NCBI GenBank assembly: GCA_903896925.1
Contig: CAITZM010000072.1
Coordinates: forward strand, 62,001-126,000
DNA length: 64,000 nucleotides
Direction of reading: 5' to 3'
DNA from: an uncultured Lentisphaerota bacterium
GTDB lineage: Bacteria; Verrucomicrobiota; Kiritimatiellia; CAIQIC01
Each line of letters begins with the position of its first letter. Within the stretch, counting starts at the first letter, position 1. Under the pieces are notes generated by a model that was given only the letters and a program-made list of their open reading frames with translations, ran no database searches and was not told where the DNA came from. Below are positions 24,293-32,005 of this stretch, piece by piece. A program made the position numbers and the translations under genes.

Positions 24293-27200
24293 ATGAATAA
24301 GTTGATGCTGCTGGCGTTGTTGTCATGGATGACGGTCGCGAGTGCTGCGGCCGGCGATCTGGCGCGCGATTTCGCCAGACCGCCCGACGAGGCGCGGCCG
24401 CTGACGTGGTGGCACTGGCTGAACGGCAACATCACGCGCGAGGGCATCACCGCCGACCTGGAATCCATGAAGCGGGCGGGGTTGGGCGGCACCTACCTCT
24501 TCAACTGCGGCGTCGGCATGCCTGAAGGCGGCGTGAAGTTCATGCAGCCGGAGTGGCTGGCGATGATGGATCACAGCGTGAAGGAAGCGCAGCGGCTCGG
24601 GCTGAAGTTCGGCGTGCACAACTGCGACGGTTTCTCGCAGTCGGGAGGTCCGTGGATCAAGCCGGAGACCTCGATGAAGGAACTGACGTGGACCACCCGC
24701 GACATGGTTGGTCCCGCCAAGTTCGACAGCCCGCTGGTAACGCCGGAGTCGAAAGAGGATTTCTATCGCGACATCGCCGTGGTTGCGTATCCGCTGCCCA
24801 CGGGTGGGATCCTGAAAGGCGCAACGCTTTCCGGTTCCCTGAAGCCCGCGGAGCTCACCATGCTCACCGATGGCAAGCCGCAGACCAAGGTGGAGTTTCC
24901 CGTTCCGGCCGAGCGCAATGTGATTGATTTCGCCTTCGCGGAAACGCGTACGGTGCGCTCGGTGATCTGTCACAACGCCGCGCCGCATCGCTGGGAGGAA
25001 GATTTCCCGATCCAGATGGAAGTCTCTGCCGACGGCCAGACGTTCCGGAAAGTCGGCGAATTCACGGTGAACTGGGACATGATCGGCGGCGGGAAAGTCA
25101 CCGCGGCATGCGCAGAGGCGGTCGGCAAGGTCTTCCGTCTGACGTTCAAGAACCCGTGGCCGTTCAGCCTCGGCGAGATCGAATTGAGCGACGCGGCGCT
25201 GGTGCATTTCGCCGAGTCCAAGGCGGCGCACCTGCGCAGCCGCGGCCACGGCGCGGAGCGGCGGCATCACGACGCCTATCCGGGTCCCGACCGCAACCGC
25301 CCCTTGCCGGCGGAACTGGTCGTTGCGCGCGATGCGGTAAAAAATATCTCCGCGCAGATGACGCCCGACGGCCGCCTGCAGTGGGACGTGCCGCCGGGCC
25401 GCTGGCGCATCGTGCGCCTCGGCTACTCCAGCAACGGCCACTACGTGGCGCCGGCAACGCCGGAAGGGCGCGGTCTGGAATGCGACAAGCTCGACGCGCA
25501 GGTCGTGCGCAACCACCTCGAGCAGTACGTGGGCAAGCTGGTCGAGCGCGCCGGGTCGGCCGCGGGCAAGACGTTTGTGGCGATGGAGGTGGATAGCTGG
25601 GAGTGCGGCATCCAGAACTGGACCGCCGGCTTCGAGAAGCGCTTCCAGGAGAAACTGGGCTATGATCTGCTGGCGTTCACGCCCGCGCTGACCGACGGCT
25701 GGATCGTGGACAGCGCCGATGAGAGCGAGCGGGCGCTGTGGGATTGGCGCCGGTTCCTTTCCGATCAGTTTGCGGAACAGTATTACGCCACCGTCGCCAA
25801 ATTCACGCACGACAAACAACTGACCTACGTCGCGGAGCCGACGGGCCGCCAGACCTACCACTATGACGCGGGCAATGCCCGCTACGCCGACGTGCCGATG
25901 GGTGAATTCTGGATCGACAAGGGACCGGGGCAGGGCGTACGTGTGGATTGCAAGCTCTCCGCTTCGATGGCGCACACCACCGGCAAGCGTGTGGTGGCCG
26001 CCGAATCCTACACGGCGGGCGGCACAGCGGCCGGCTGGCAGACCCATCCTTTCATGCTCAAGGCCGAGGGCGACCGCGCATTCTGCGCCGGCGTCAACCA
26101 GTTCGTCTTTCACACCTTCGCGCACCAGCCCTATCAGGTCACGGGACCGGGCTTCACCTTTGCATCGTGGGGCCTGAACTTCAACCGCGGCAACACGTGG
26201 TGGGAAGTCGCGCATCCATGGATGGACTACCTGACGCGCTGCAATCAACTGTTGCGCGAGGGGCAGCCGGTCGCCGACGTGCTGTGGTTCGTCGGCGAGG
26301 ATGTGCCCAACCGCATCGCGTGGCGCGACGAGTTGCATCCGGTGTTGCCGGACGGCTACGACTTCGATGGTTGCGATGCGCAGTCGCTGCTGGGCGCGCG
26401 CGTCGTGAACGGCCGGATCGTGCTCGAGTGCGGCGCGAAATATCGTGTACTCCTGCTGCCGAATCTGCCGACGATGCGGCCGGCCCTGCTCAAGAAAATC
26501 GGCAAACTGGCGGCGGCGGGCGCGACGGTGCTCGGTCCGCGTCCGCAGCAGTCGCCGAGCCTGTGCGACCGGGGCGCAGGCGACGCCGCGCTGCGCGAGC
26601 TCGCGGAGGATCTGTGGAACGGGAAAGTGCAGAGCGGCATTTCTTTTGAGGACCTGTTCAAGCGCATCAACCTGCCGCCGGATTTCGAGCCGCGCACCAG
26701 CGCAAGCGACGCCGAAATTCTTTTCATCCATCGTCGCGCAGGCGATGCCGAGGTCTACTTCGTTTCGAACCAGAAACAGCGCCCCGAGGAAATCTATGCC
26801 ACGTTCCGCGTCGCCGACCGCGCGCCGGAACTGTGGGACGCGACGACGGGCGCGATCACGAAGCCCGGCGTGTTTGAGGTCGCCGGCGGGCGTACGACGC
26901 TGCCGCTGCGGCTGGCGCCGAATGGCTCCGTCTTTGTCGTGTTCCGCGGCGCATTGCCGTCGCGCTACGTCGCGGCCGTGGAGCCCGAGCAAGCCCCGGT
27001 GAAGCGCATCGCACCGCCGGTTCCGACCGGCGTGGATACGGCGCAGGGCACGTTCACCCTCAGCGTGTGGACCAAGCCCGATGACGACATCGTGCTGCCC
27101 GCCACGCGCAAGGAAGCGATTGCGCTGCGCGGCGTGAACTGGGCGGTCTTTGCCGAGCCTGGCCATGCGAAATATGGCGAGGGCCACGCAGGCGCCGGCT

Positions 27201-28219
27201 TGAGCGTCGGCCGCAACGGTGTCTGCGCCATGGAACACTCGGCGCGCTACGCGCCGGCGGTCATCACGTACGCCGCCGAGCTCAAGGGATGGACGCATCT
27301 GGCGCTGGTCTATACCGCCAACGTGCCGCGGCTCTACGTGAACGGCGCCGAGGTTGGCAAGGGCGTCAAGGGGCCCTTCGTGGTCCACGCCTCGCAGGGC
27401 AACGGCGGGGCCGCATTCCGCGGTACGCGCGCGCCGGTCCAGCTCTTCGACCGCGCGCTCAGCGCGCAGGAAGTCACCGCGCTCGCCTCGCATCCGCCCG
27501 GTGCGCAGACCGTCGCGCCGTCGCTGGAGATCGAGCGCAACGCCGACGGCAGGTTGCTGGCGCAGTGGCAGGAGCCCGGCGCCTTCAACGTGCGCTTCAA
27601 CGATGGCACACGCGCCGCGCTCAAGGCCCCGAAGCTGCCGGAGCCGCAGGTGGTGGGCGGCCCGTGGGACGTGTCCTTCCCGCCGCACCTCGGCGCGCCG
27701 GCCTCGGCCAAGCTCGACAAGCTTATCTCGCTGTCGCAGCACGCCGAACCGGGCATCAAGTTTTTCTCGGGCACCGCGACGTATCGCACGAGCTTCACCC
27801 ATCAACCATCCGCCCTTAACCATTTCTTCCTGGATCTCGGAGAGGTGGAGGTGATCGCCGCCGTGAAGCTCAACGGGCGTGACCTAGGCATCCACTGGAA
27901 GCCGCCGTTCCGCGTGGACGTCAGCGATGCGCTGAAGGCCGGCGCAAACGAACTGGAGATCAGCGTCACCACGCTCTGGCCAAACCGCATGATCGGCGAC
28001 GCCACGCTGCCGGACGACATCGAATGGAAGAAGGGCGGACGGCGCGGCCAGTATCCCGCGCAGTGGCCCGACTGGCTCGTGAAAGGTACGCCGCGTCCCA
28101 GCGGCCGCATCGCCTTCTGCACGCGGCGAGCGGTCTACGACAAGGATGATGCGCTGCTCCCGTCCGGCCTGATCGGTCCCGTGACGCTGCGGGCGATGGA
28201 ACAGACGGAAGTGAAATGA
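24293..28219 (+). CDS. GH106-like alpha-L-rhamnosidase with inserted LamG-like domain
   Basis: This is about 1308 residues with a signal peptide (MNKLMLLALLSWMTVASAAAG). PLTWWHWLNGNITREGITAD, KFGVHNCDGFSQSGGPW, DFYRDIAVVAYPLPTGG, AMEVDSWECGIQNW and DVPMGEFW are the conserved order of GH106 rhamnosidases; the Glu residues of DSWE and GEFW are candidate catalytic positions. Residues ~912-1066 form a concanavalin/LamG-type sandwich (FTLSVWTKPDD, LKGWTHLALVYTANVPRLYV) inserted before the C-terminal galactose-binding-like module (FFLDLGEVEVIAAVKLNGRD). It is a paralogue of the GH106 half of the 16241 fusion. It follows a sulfatase by 32 bp. It likely removes rhamnose from the target glycan. Confidence 0.85.
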   Translation: MNKLMLLALLSWMTVASAAAGDLARDFARPPDEARPLTWWHWLNGNITREGITADLESMKRAGLGGTYLFNCGVGMPEGGVKFMQPEWLAMMDHSVKEAQRLGLKFGVHNCDGFSQSGGPWIKPETSMKELTWTTRDMVGPAKFDSPLVTPESKEDFYRDIAVVAYPLPTGGILKGATLSGSLKPAELTMLTDGKPQTKVEFPVPAERNVIDFAFAETRTVRSVICHNAAPHRWEEDFPIQMEVSADGQTFRKVGEFTVNWDMIGGGKVTAACAEAVGKVFRLTFKNPWPFSLGEIELSDAALVHFAESKAAHLRSRGHGAERRHHDAYPGPDRNRPLPAELVVARDAVKNISAQMTPDGRLQWDVPPGRWRIVRLGYSSNGHYVAPATPEGRGLECDKLDAQVVRNHLEQYVGKLVERAGSAAGKTFVAMEVDSWECGIQNWTAGFEKRFQEKLGYDLLAFTPALTDGWIVDSADESERALWDWRRFLSDQFAEQYYATVAKFTHDKQLTYVAEPTGRQTYHYDAGNARYADVPMGEFWIDKGPGQGVRVDCKLSASMAHTTGKRVVAAESYTAGGTAAGWQTHPFMLKAEGDRAFCAGVNQFVFHTFAHQPYQVTGPGFTFASWGLNFNRGNTWWEVAHPWMDYLTRCNQLLREGQPVADVLWFVGEDVPNRIAWRDELHPVLPDGYDFDGCDAQSLLGARVVNGRIVLECGAKYRVLLLPNLPTMRPALLKKIGKLAAAGATVLGPRPQQSPSLCDRGAGDAALRELAEDLWNGKVQSGISFEDLFKRINLPPDFEPRTSASDAEILFIHRRAGDAEVYFVSNQKQRPEEIYATFRVADRAPELWDATTGAITKPGVFEVAGGRTTLPLRLAPNGSVFVVFRGALPSRYVAAVEPEQAPVKRIAPPVPTGVDTAQGTFTLSVWTKPDDDIVLPATRKEAIALRGVNWAVFAEPGHAKYGEGHAGAGLSVGRNGVCAMEHSARYAPAVITYAAELKGWTHLALVYTANVPRLYVNGAEVGKGVKGPFVVHASQGNGGAAFRGTRAPVQLFDRALSAQEVTALASHPPGAQTVAPSLEIERNADGRLLAQWQEPGAFNVRFNDGTRAALKAPKLPEPQVVGGPWDVSFPPHLGAPASAKLDKLISLSQHAEPGIKFFSGTATYRTSFTHQPSALNHFFLDLGEVEVIAAVKLNGRDLGIHWKPPFRVDVSDALKAGANELEISVTTLWPNRMIGDATLPDDIEWKKGGRRGQYPAQWPDWLVKGTPRPSGRIAFCTRRAVYDKDDALLPSGLIGPVTLRAMEQTEVK

Positions 28220-28244
28220 AACTCCCTCTGTCATGTTCAACTCC

Positions 28245-28269
28245 TGTGGGCGGGAGCTCCAGCTCCCGC
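28245..28269. repeat. GC-rich palindrome
   Basis: TGTGGGCGGGAGCTCCAGCT continuing into CCCGC; the arms GCGGGAGCT and AGCTCCCGC are exact around CC. Its first bases match the ends of the 54714 element. It could also act as a terminator stem but has no T-run. Confidence 0.55.
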
Positions 28270-28329
28270 GCGCTTGCGCTGCATGAGTCAAACTCAACGA
28301 GCACCATGGCGCCGTGTGTTTTCGGGAAA

Positions 28330-28460
28330 CTAGCTGGGAGGGGCGGTGTCCCACCGCCCAACAGCAGCAACCCAGCGACGACCGCCCAGCAGGCAGCGCG
28401 AGCAAAGCCGAGGCGTGGCGGTTGTCCTGCGGCGGCAGGAATGCCGCCGCTCCCAGCTAG
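28330..28460. repeat. MITE-like element with perfect 11-bp terminal inverted repeats, copy 2
   Basis: It begins CTAGCTGGGAG and ends CTCCCAGCTAG, an exact inverted pair, with GGCGG-rich sub-palindromes just inside each end. The interior (GCAGCGCGAGCAAAGCCGAG) resembles the interior of the 5834 element. There is no coding capacity. Confidence 0.7.
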
Positions 28461-28505
28461 CCGGACCAGAACGTTTTCACATCCTTGGAGTAATGCACCG
28501 CAAAA

Positions 28506-28586
28506 TTTCAAAAGATTGAAAAAAGTTATGCAAACCTGTCCAATGCTTGGAAAAACAGCTAGTTTGCTGTTCCAAACATTGGAAAA
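28506..28586. repeat. Cluster of three TTCCAA-type palindromes upstream of GH78 gene
   Basis: TTTCAAAAGATTGAAAAA (28506-28523 region), TCCAATGCTTGGAAAAA (28539-28555) and TTCCAAACATTGGAAAA (28570-28586) lie in 80 bp just before the next start. A further half-site (ACATCCTTGGAG) sits at about 28478-28490. Confidence 0.65.
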
Positions 28587-28601
28587 CGTGGGAGACAAAA
28601 G

Positions 28602-30311
28602 ATGAAACGATTGCTGCTTTTCGGAATGGTGCTGATGGCGGGCGTCGTGGCGCGCGGACAGGGTCCGCACAAGGCGCCGCTCTGCGAAGGCACCATCAAG
28701 GCGACGGTGGCGGTGGACAGCGGCTTGTTCGCCGGGCAGATGAGGGTGGTCGAGGAGCGCCGGGCGGGCTGGCTCGCGAAGGCCGAGGCCGTCAAGCCCC
28801 AGCTGATCCACACGGCGAAGCAGCCGGTGGCGCTGGTCAAGGTGGAAAAAGATGCGACGGGCTTCCAGGGTTGGAAGACGGTGAACGTCGGCAAACCCGG
28901 ATCCATCTGCAACAAGCCGCTGAAGCCGGGCGCCAGTTTCATCCTGGACTTCGGCGAGCACCTGACTGGGCAGTTCGTGTTTTCGCTGCGCGCTTTCGAG
29001 ATCCCCGTGGACGCGCCGGTCCGGCTCGGACTGATTTTCGGCGAGGTGCCGGCGGAAGTGATCGAGCCGTTCGATCCCTACACGGGCGGCCTGACGCGCT
29101 CGTGGCTGCAGGACGAGGTGTTCAACTTCGACGACGTACCGCAGACTGTGACCTTGCCGCGCCGCTATGCGTTCCGCTATGTGAAGGTGACGGTCCTTTC
29201 GTGCAGCAAGCACGGTAAGTTCGGTTTCTCGGACCTGCACGCCGAGGCGGTCAGCTCCGCCGACGAGAGCAAGCTGCTGCCGTTCACGCCGCGCAACGCG
29301 GGCGAGGCGGCGCTGGACCGCGTCGCGCGCAACACGCTGCGCGACTGCATGCAAACCGTGTTCGAGGACGGCCCGAAGCGCGACCGCCGGCTCTGGCTCG
29401 GCGACCTGCGCCTGCAGGCGCTCGCAAATTATGCGACCTACCGGAATTACGACCTCGTGAAGCGCTCCCTCTACATTCTCGCCGGCACGGCCTCGCCGGA
29501 AGGGCTCGTCGGCACCTGCTCCTTCGAGCGGCCGCAGCCGACGCGCGGCGGCAACAGCATCCTCGACTACACCGCGCTCTTCGCGCCGACCGTGCTGGAA
29601 TATCTCGAGGCCAGCGGCGACCGCGCCACGGCGGAAGATTTGTGGCCGCTGGTGCTCAAGCAGCTCGACTTCACGCTCGAGCCCGTCAGCCGGGACGGCC
29701 TGCTCGTGCAGCCGACGAACTGGTGGTGCTTCATTGACTGGCATCGCACGCTCGACAAGCAGGCACCGGAGCACGCGATCGTTCTGTTTGGCTTGAAGGC
29801 GACGTTGATGCTGGCGGAAAAGCTCGGCAAGGAAAAGGAAGTCGCCTTCATTCCGGCTACCGTCGCGAAGATGGAGGCAGCGGCACGGAAAAATCTTTGG
29901 GACGAAACGCTCGGCCTGTTCGTCAGCGGCCCGAAGCGCGAGGTCTCGTGGGCGTCGCAGGCGTGGATGGTGCTTGCGGGCGTGCCGTCGCCGGAGCAGG
30001 CGAAGCGCGCGATGTCCGGGGTGATCCAAAGTTCGGCTGCGGAGAAGCCCGTCACGCCCTATATGCACCACTACGTGGTCGAGGCGCTGCTCGCGGCAGG
30101 GATGCGCGAGGAGGCCACACAACACATGGAGTCCTACTGGGGCGAGATGGTGAAGAAGGGCGCCGACACCTTCTGGGAGGTCTACGTGTCCGGCGACGAT
30201 TTCCTCTCGCCATACAAGAGCCACCTGATGAACAGCTATTGCCACGCCTGGAGCTGCACGCCCACCTATCTGCTGCGGCGCGAGCAGCAGCAAAAGCCGG
30301 TGGCCAAGTAA
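28602..30311 (+). CDS. GH78-like alpha-L-rhamnosidase
   Basis: This is about 569 residues with a signal peptide (MKRLLLFGMVLMAGVVARG). An N-terminal beta module (FILDFGEHLTGQFVFSLR) precedes the (alpha/alpha)6 barrel. FEDGPKRDRRLWLGDLRLQAL (~253-273) is the GH78 block holding acidic catalytic residues, and GADTFWEVY plus CHAWSCTPTYLLRR near the C-terminus are equally characteristic. It is shorter than many GH78 proteins, which often have extra N-terminal sandwiches. GH78 enzymes release terminal alpha-L-rhamnose by inversion. It is preceded by the palindrome cluster and followed after 11 bp by the beta-helix gene. Confidence 0.87.
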   Translation: MKRLLLFGMVLMAGVVARGQGPHKAPLCEGTIKATVAVDSGLFAGQMRVVEERRAGWLAKAEAVKPQLIHTAKQPVALVKVEKDATGFQGWKTVNVGKPGSICNKPLKPGASFILDFGEHLTGQFVFSLRAFEIPVDAPVRLGLIFGEVPAEVIEPFDPYTGGLTRSWLQDEVFNFDDVPQTVTLPRRYAFRYVKVTVLSCSKHGKFGFSDLHAEAVSSADESKLLPFTPRNAGEAALDRVARNTLRDCMQTVFEDGPKRDRRLWLGDLRLQALANYATYRNYDLVKRSLYILAGTASPEGLVGTCSFERPQPTRGGNSILDYTALFAPTVLEYLEASGDRATAEDLWPLVLKQLDFTLEPVSRDGLLVQPTNWWCFIDWHRTLDKQAPEHAIVLFGLKATLMLAEKLGKEKEVAFIPATVAKMEAAARKNLWDETLGLFVSGPKREVSWASQAWMVLAGVPSPEQAKRAMSGVIQSSAAEKPVTPYMHHYVVEALLAAGMREEATQHMESYWGEMVKKGADTFWEVYVSGDDFLSPYKSHLMNSYCHAWSCTPTYLLRREQQQKPVAK

Positions 30312-30322
30312 GCGGGAGCCAT

Positions 30323-31555
30323 ATGAAGAAAGCCCTATGGATTTTGTTCGTCGCAGCACTGCAAGCGTGCGCGCAGGAAGCGCCGCCGCAGCTCGCGGTG
30401 AATGTGTCCGTCCGCGAGTGCGGCGCGAAGGGCGATGGCGTCGCCGATGACAGCGCGGCGTTCCAGCAGGCTTTCGATCAGGCGGCGCCCGCCGCGCATG
30501 CCACGATACGGATTCCCGCGGGCGCCTACCGGCTCGCGCGGCGGGTCGAAATGAAATTCGCCGGGGCGGTCGGCAACGGGCTCGCGATCGTCGGCGAAGG
30601 CCAAGGCGTGAGCGTCATCCGCTGCGCCAGCACCAACGGCGCGCTCAAGGTGCGCAGCGAGCTGTGCCAGACGCAGGTGACGATCCGCGACCTGACGCTG
30701 CTGGCGGACCTCCCCGACGCGGGCACGGCGCTGGAGGTCTCGTCTTCGGCGCGCGGCGTGCGCAACTACCGCACGCTGACGGTGCTGAACGTGGACATGC
30801 GCGGCGCGGGGCTGCCAACGCACAACTTCTTCAGCCGTGGCCTGTGCGCTCTGGCGCAGTGGCGTCCGCTTTTCCAAAATGTTGTTTTCGCCGGCCTCCT
30901 CGATCCCGCGCTCAAGGAAAGCGACCTGGCCAACGACGCGTTGCGCTTCAAGCCCGAATACGGGATTTGCGCCGACTGGTCCTATGCGCCGAGCTTCCAG
31001 CACTGCTACGCGTGGTCGTGCCACACCGGCTACCGCGTCGTCTCGCGCGACCTCAAGCCGGAAGGCCCGGAGGACGGCGCGTTCTACCGCTGCACGGCGG
31101 TCGGCACGCGCATCGGCATCGACGTGGATACGCCCGGCATCGAGCCGCAGTTGGTGATCGACGCCTGCCACCTCAACTGCCGCGAGGCCGGCGTCCGCCT
31201 GCACAACCGCAAATTCTTCAATATCGTGAACTGCCTGTTCTACGCACAGACCGAGGACCGTTGCGACTACACCGACATTGCGCTCCGGAATTGCTGGGCA
31301 GGCTTGATCAGCGGCAATACGTTCCATTCACCGCAGCCGGGCAACGTGAAGCCGGAACCTGCGTCGCGGCGCACGTGTATCGCCATCGACAAGGAGTCAC
31401 GCCACATCCTCGTCAACGGCAACATCTTCAACGGCAAGGGCGCTGCGCTGCGCTGCGAAGAAGGCGCGAAGGACATCAAACAGGTGAACAACCAGGTCAT
31501 CAATCCTTTCGTGGTCATGCCGCGCGGCGAGGCGGTGGCGGGCGCGGGAAAATGA
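30323..31555 (+). CDS. Secreted right-handed beta-helix protein, pectate-lyase-like
   Basis: This is about 410 residues. GGGAG precedes the ATG at 30323 by four bases. A signal peptide ends near ACAQ. The start VSVRECGAKGDGVADDSAAF is the typical entry of the pectate_lyase_3 family, followed by short repeating beta-coils (VTIRDLTLL, HILVNGNIFNGKG, ISGNTFHS). Members include lyases, hydrolases and epimerases of acidic glycans; no catalytic residues can be named with confidence here. It forms a two-gene unit with the GH78 enzyme. Confidence 0.72.
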   Translation: MKKALWILFVAALQACAQEAPPQLAVNVSVRECGAKGDGVADDSAAFQQAFDQAAPAAHATIRIPAGAYRLARRVEMKFAGAVGNGLAIVGEGQGVSVIRCASTNGALKVRSELCQTQVTIRDLTLLADLPDAGTALEVSSSARGVRNYRTLTVLNVDMRGAGLPTHNFFSRGLCALAQWRPLFQNVVFAGLLDPALKESDLANDALRFKPEYGICADWSYAPSFQHCYAWSCHTGYRVVSRDLKPEGPEDGAFYRCTAVGTRIGIDVDTPGIEPQLVIDACHLNCREAGVRLHNRKFFNIVNCLFYAQTEDRCDYTDIALRNCWAGLISGNTFHSPQPGNVKPEPASRRTCIAIDKESRHILVNGNIFNGKGAALRCEEGAKDIKQVNNQVINPFVVMPRGEAVAGAGK

Positions 31556-31691
31556 CGTGATGAAAAGCCTCCGCTTCATCCTGGCTTTGCTGGCGCTGCT
31601 GATGGGCGCGCGCGCCGCAACCACCCACGCCGCGTACCGGGTACAGCACAGCCACGATGCAGCCTGCGATGCCTGCGCTCCGCGGTGGAGT

Positions 31692-31770
31692 CAGGCGTCC
31701 CGCCCGGGGGTTGAGGCGCTGGGGTTGGCTGAAAAATTTTCGTCTGTCACAGGCGGCGGGACGCCGCCTG
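31692..31770. repeat. GC-rich inverted repeat pair
   Basis: CAGGCGTCCCGCC at the left matches in inverted orientation the GGCGGGACGCCGCCTG at the right, and the right part is itself a palindrome (AGGCGGCG-GGA-CGCCGCCT). Confidence 0.55.
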
Positions 31771-31804
31771 CACCGGCACTCGGGACGCGTGCCTCCAGAG
31801 TCTG

Positions 31805-31869
31805 CAGGTGGGGCTTTTCTCGTTTGATGGCTGGGTGGGTTCGCGGGGCTGGAAGCCCCGCCCACAAAG
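31805..31869. repeat. Copy of the GGGGCTGGAAGCCCCGCCCACA element, degenerate left end
   Basis: Bases 31841-31869 are identical over 29 bp to 54761-54789 (TCGCGGGGCTGGAAGCCCCG and onward). The left arm is weaker (GGTGGGGCTTTTC). Confidence 0.65.
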
Positions 31870-31920
31870 AAAGGCATGGTTTGCGGTGGGGTTGCTGTGC
31901 GTGACCCGGCTGGCCAGGAG

Positions 31921-31939
31921 GGGCGGCGGCCCGCCGCCC
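31921..31939. repeat. GC-rich palindrome
   Basis: The arms GGGCGGCG and CGCCGCCC surround GCC. It is related to the other GGCGG palindromes in the window. Confidence 0.5.
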
Positions 31940-32005
31940 TCGTGGAGAGCTCATGCCGGAACGTTGCACACCATGCGTGCGGTATAAGCATGTGAAAGGG
32001 AAAAT

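Larger units (their letters stand above)
28220..28601. other. 382-bp intergenic region made of repeats
   Basis: There is no gene here. In order: a GCGGGAGCT palindrome (28245-28269), a 131-bp element with perfect 11-bp terminal inverted repeats (28330-28460), and a cluster of TTCCAA-type palindromes ending 15 bp before the GH78 start. The cluster could hold the promoter or operator of the downstream genes; I see no convincing -35/-10 pair. Confidence 0.6.
31560..31904 (+). pseudogene. Signal-peptide fragment running into repeats
   Basis: An ATG four bases after the preceding stop begins MKSLRFILALLALLMGARAA, a convincing signal peptide, but after about 30 residues the frame runs through palindromic repeats and encodes only low-complexity sequence up to 31904. 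This looks like the 5' stub of a lost secreted-protein gene truncated by repeat insertion or deletion. A genuine short secreted peptide is possible but less likely. Confidence 0.45.
31556..32005. other. 450-bp region between beta-helix and sulfatase genes
   Basis: It contains the signal-peptide stub at 31560 and then three GC-rich palindromic elements (31692-31770, 31805-31869, 31921-31939). The stretch 31940-32005 before the sulfatase is free of repeats and is the best place for a promoter, though no clear boxes are visible. Confidence 0.55.

Noticed and set aside
21396-24326. 976-residue minus-strand frame antisense to two sulfatases
   Set aside because: Composition is that of a reverse-frame shadow in GC-rich DNA (His/Arg/Val-rich, no domain), while the plus-strand sulfatases are unambiguous.
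24323-27823. 1166-residue minus-strand frame antisense to the GH106-like gene
   Set aside because: Same shadow composition and no recognisable domain.
28250-28269. Rho-independent terminator after the GH106-like gene
   Set aside because: The stem is strong but there is no T-run, and the same sequence type recurs in unrelated gaps, so a repeat is the simpler reading.
28330-28586. Possible CRISPR array
   Set aside because: The repeats are short palindromes with variable sequence and spacing, with no spacer-repeat regularity and no cas genes.
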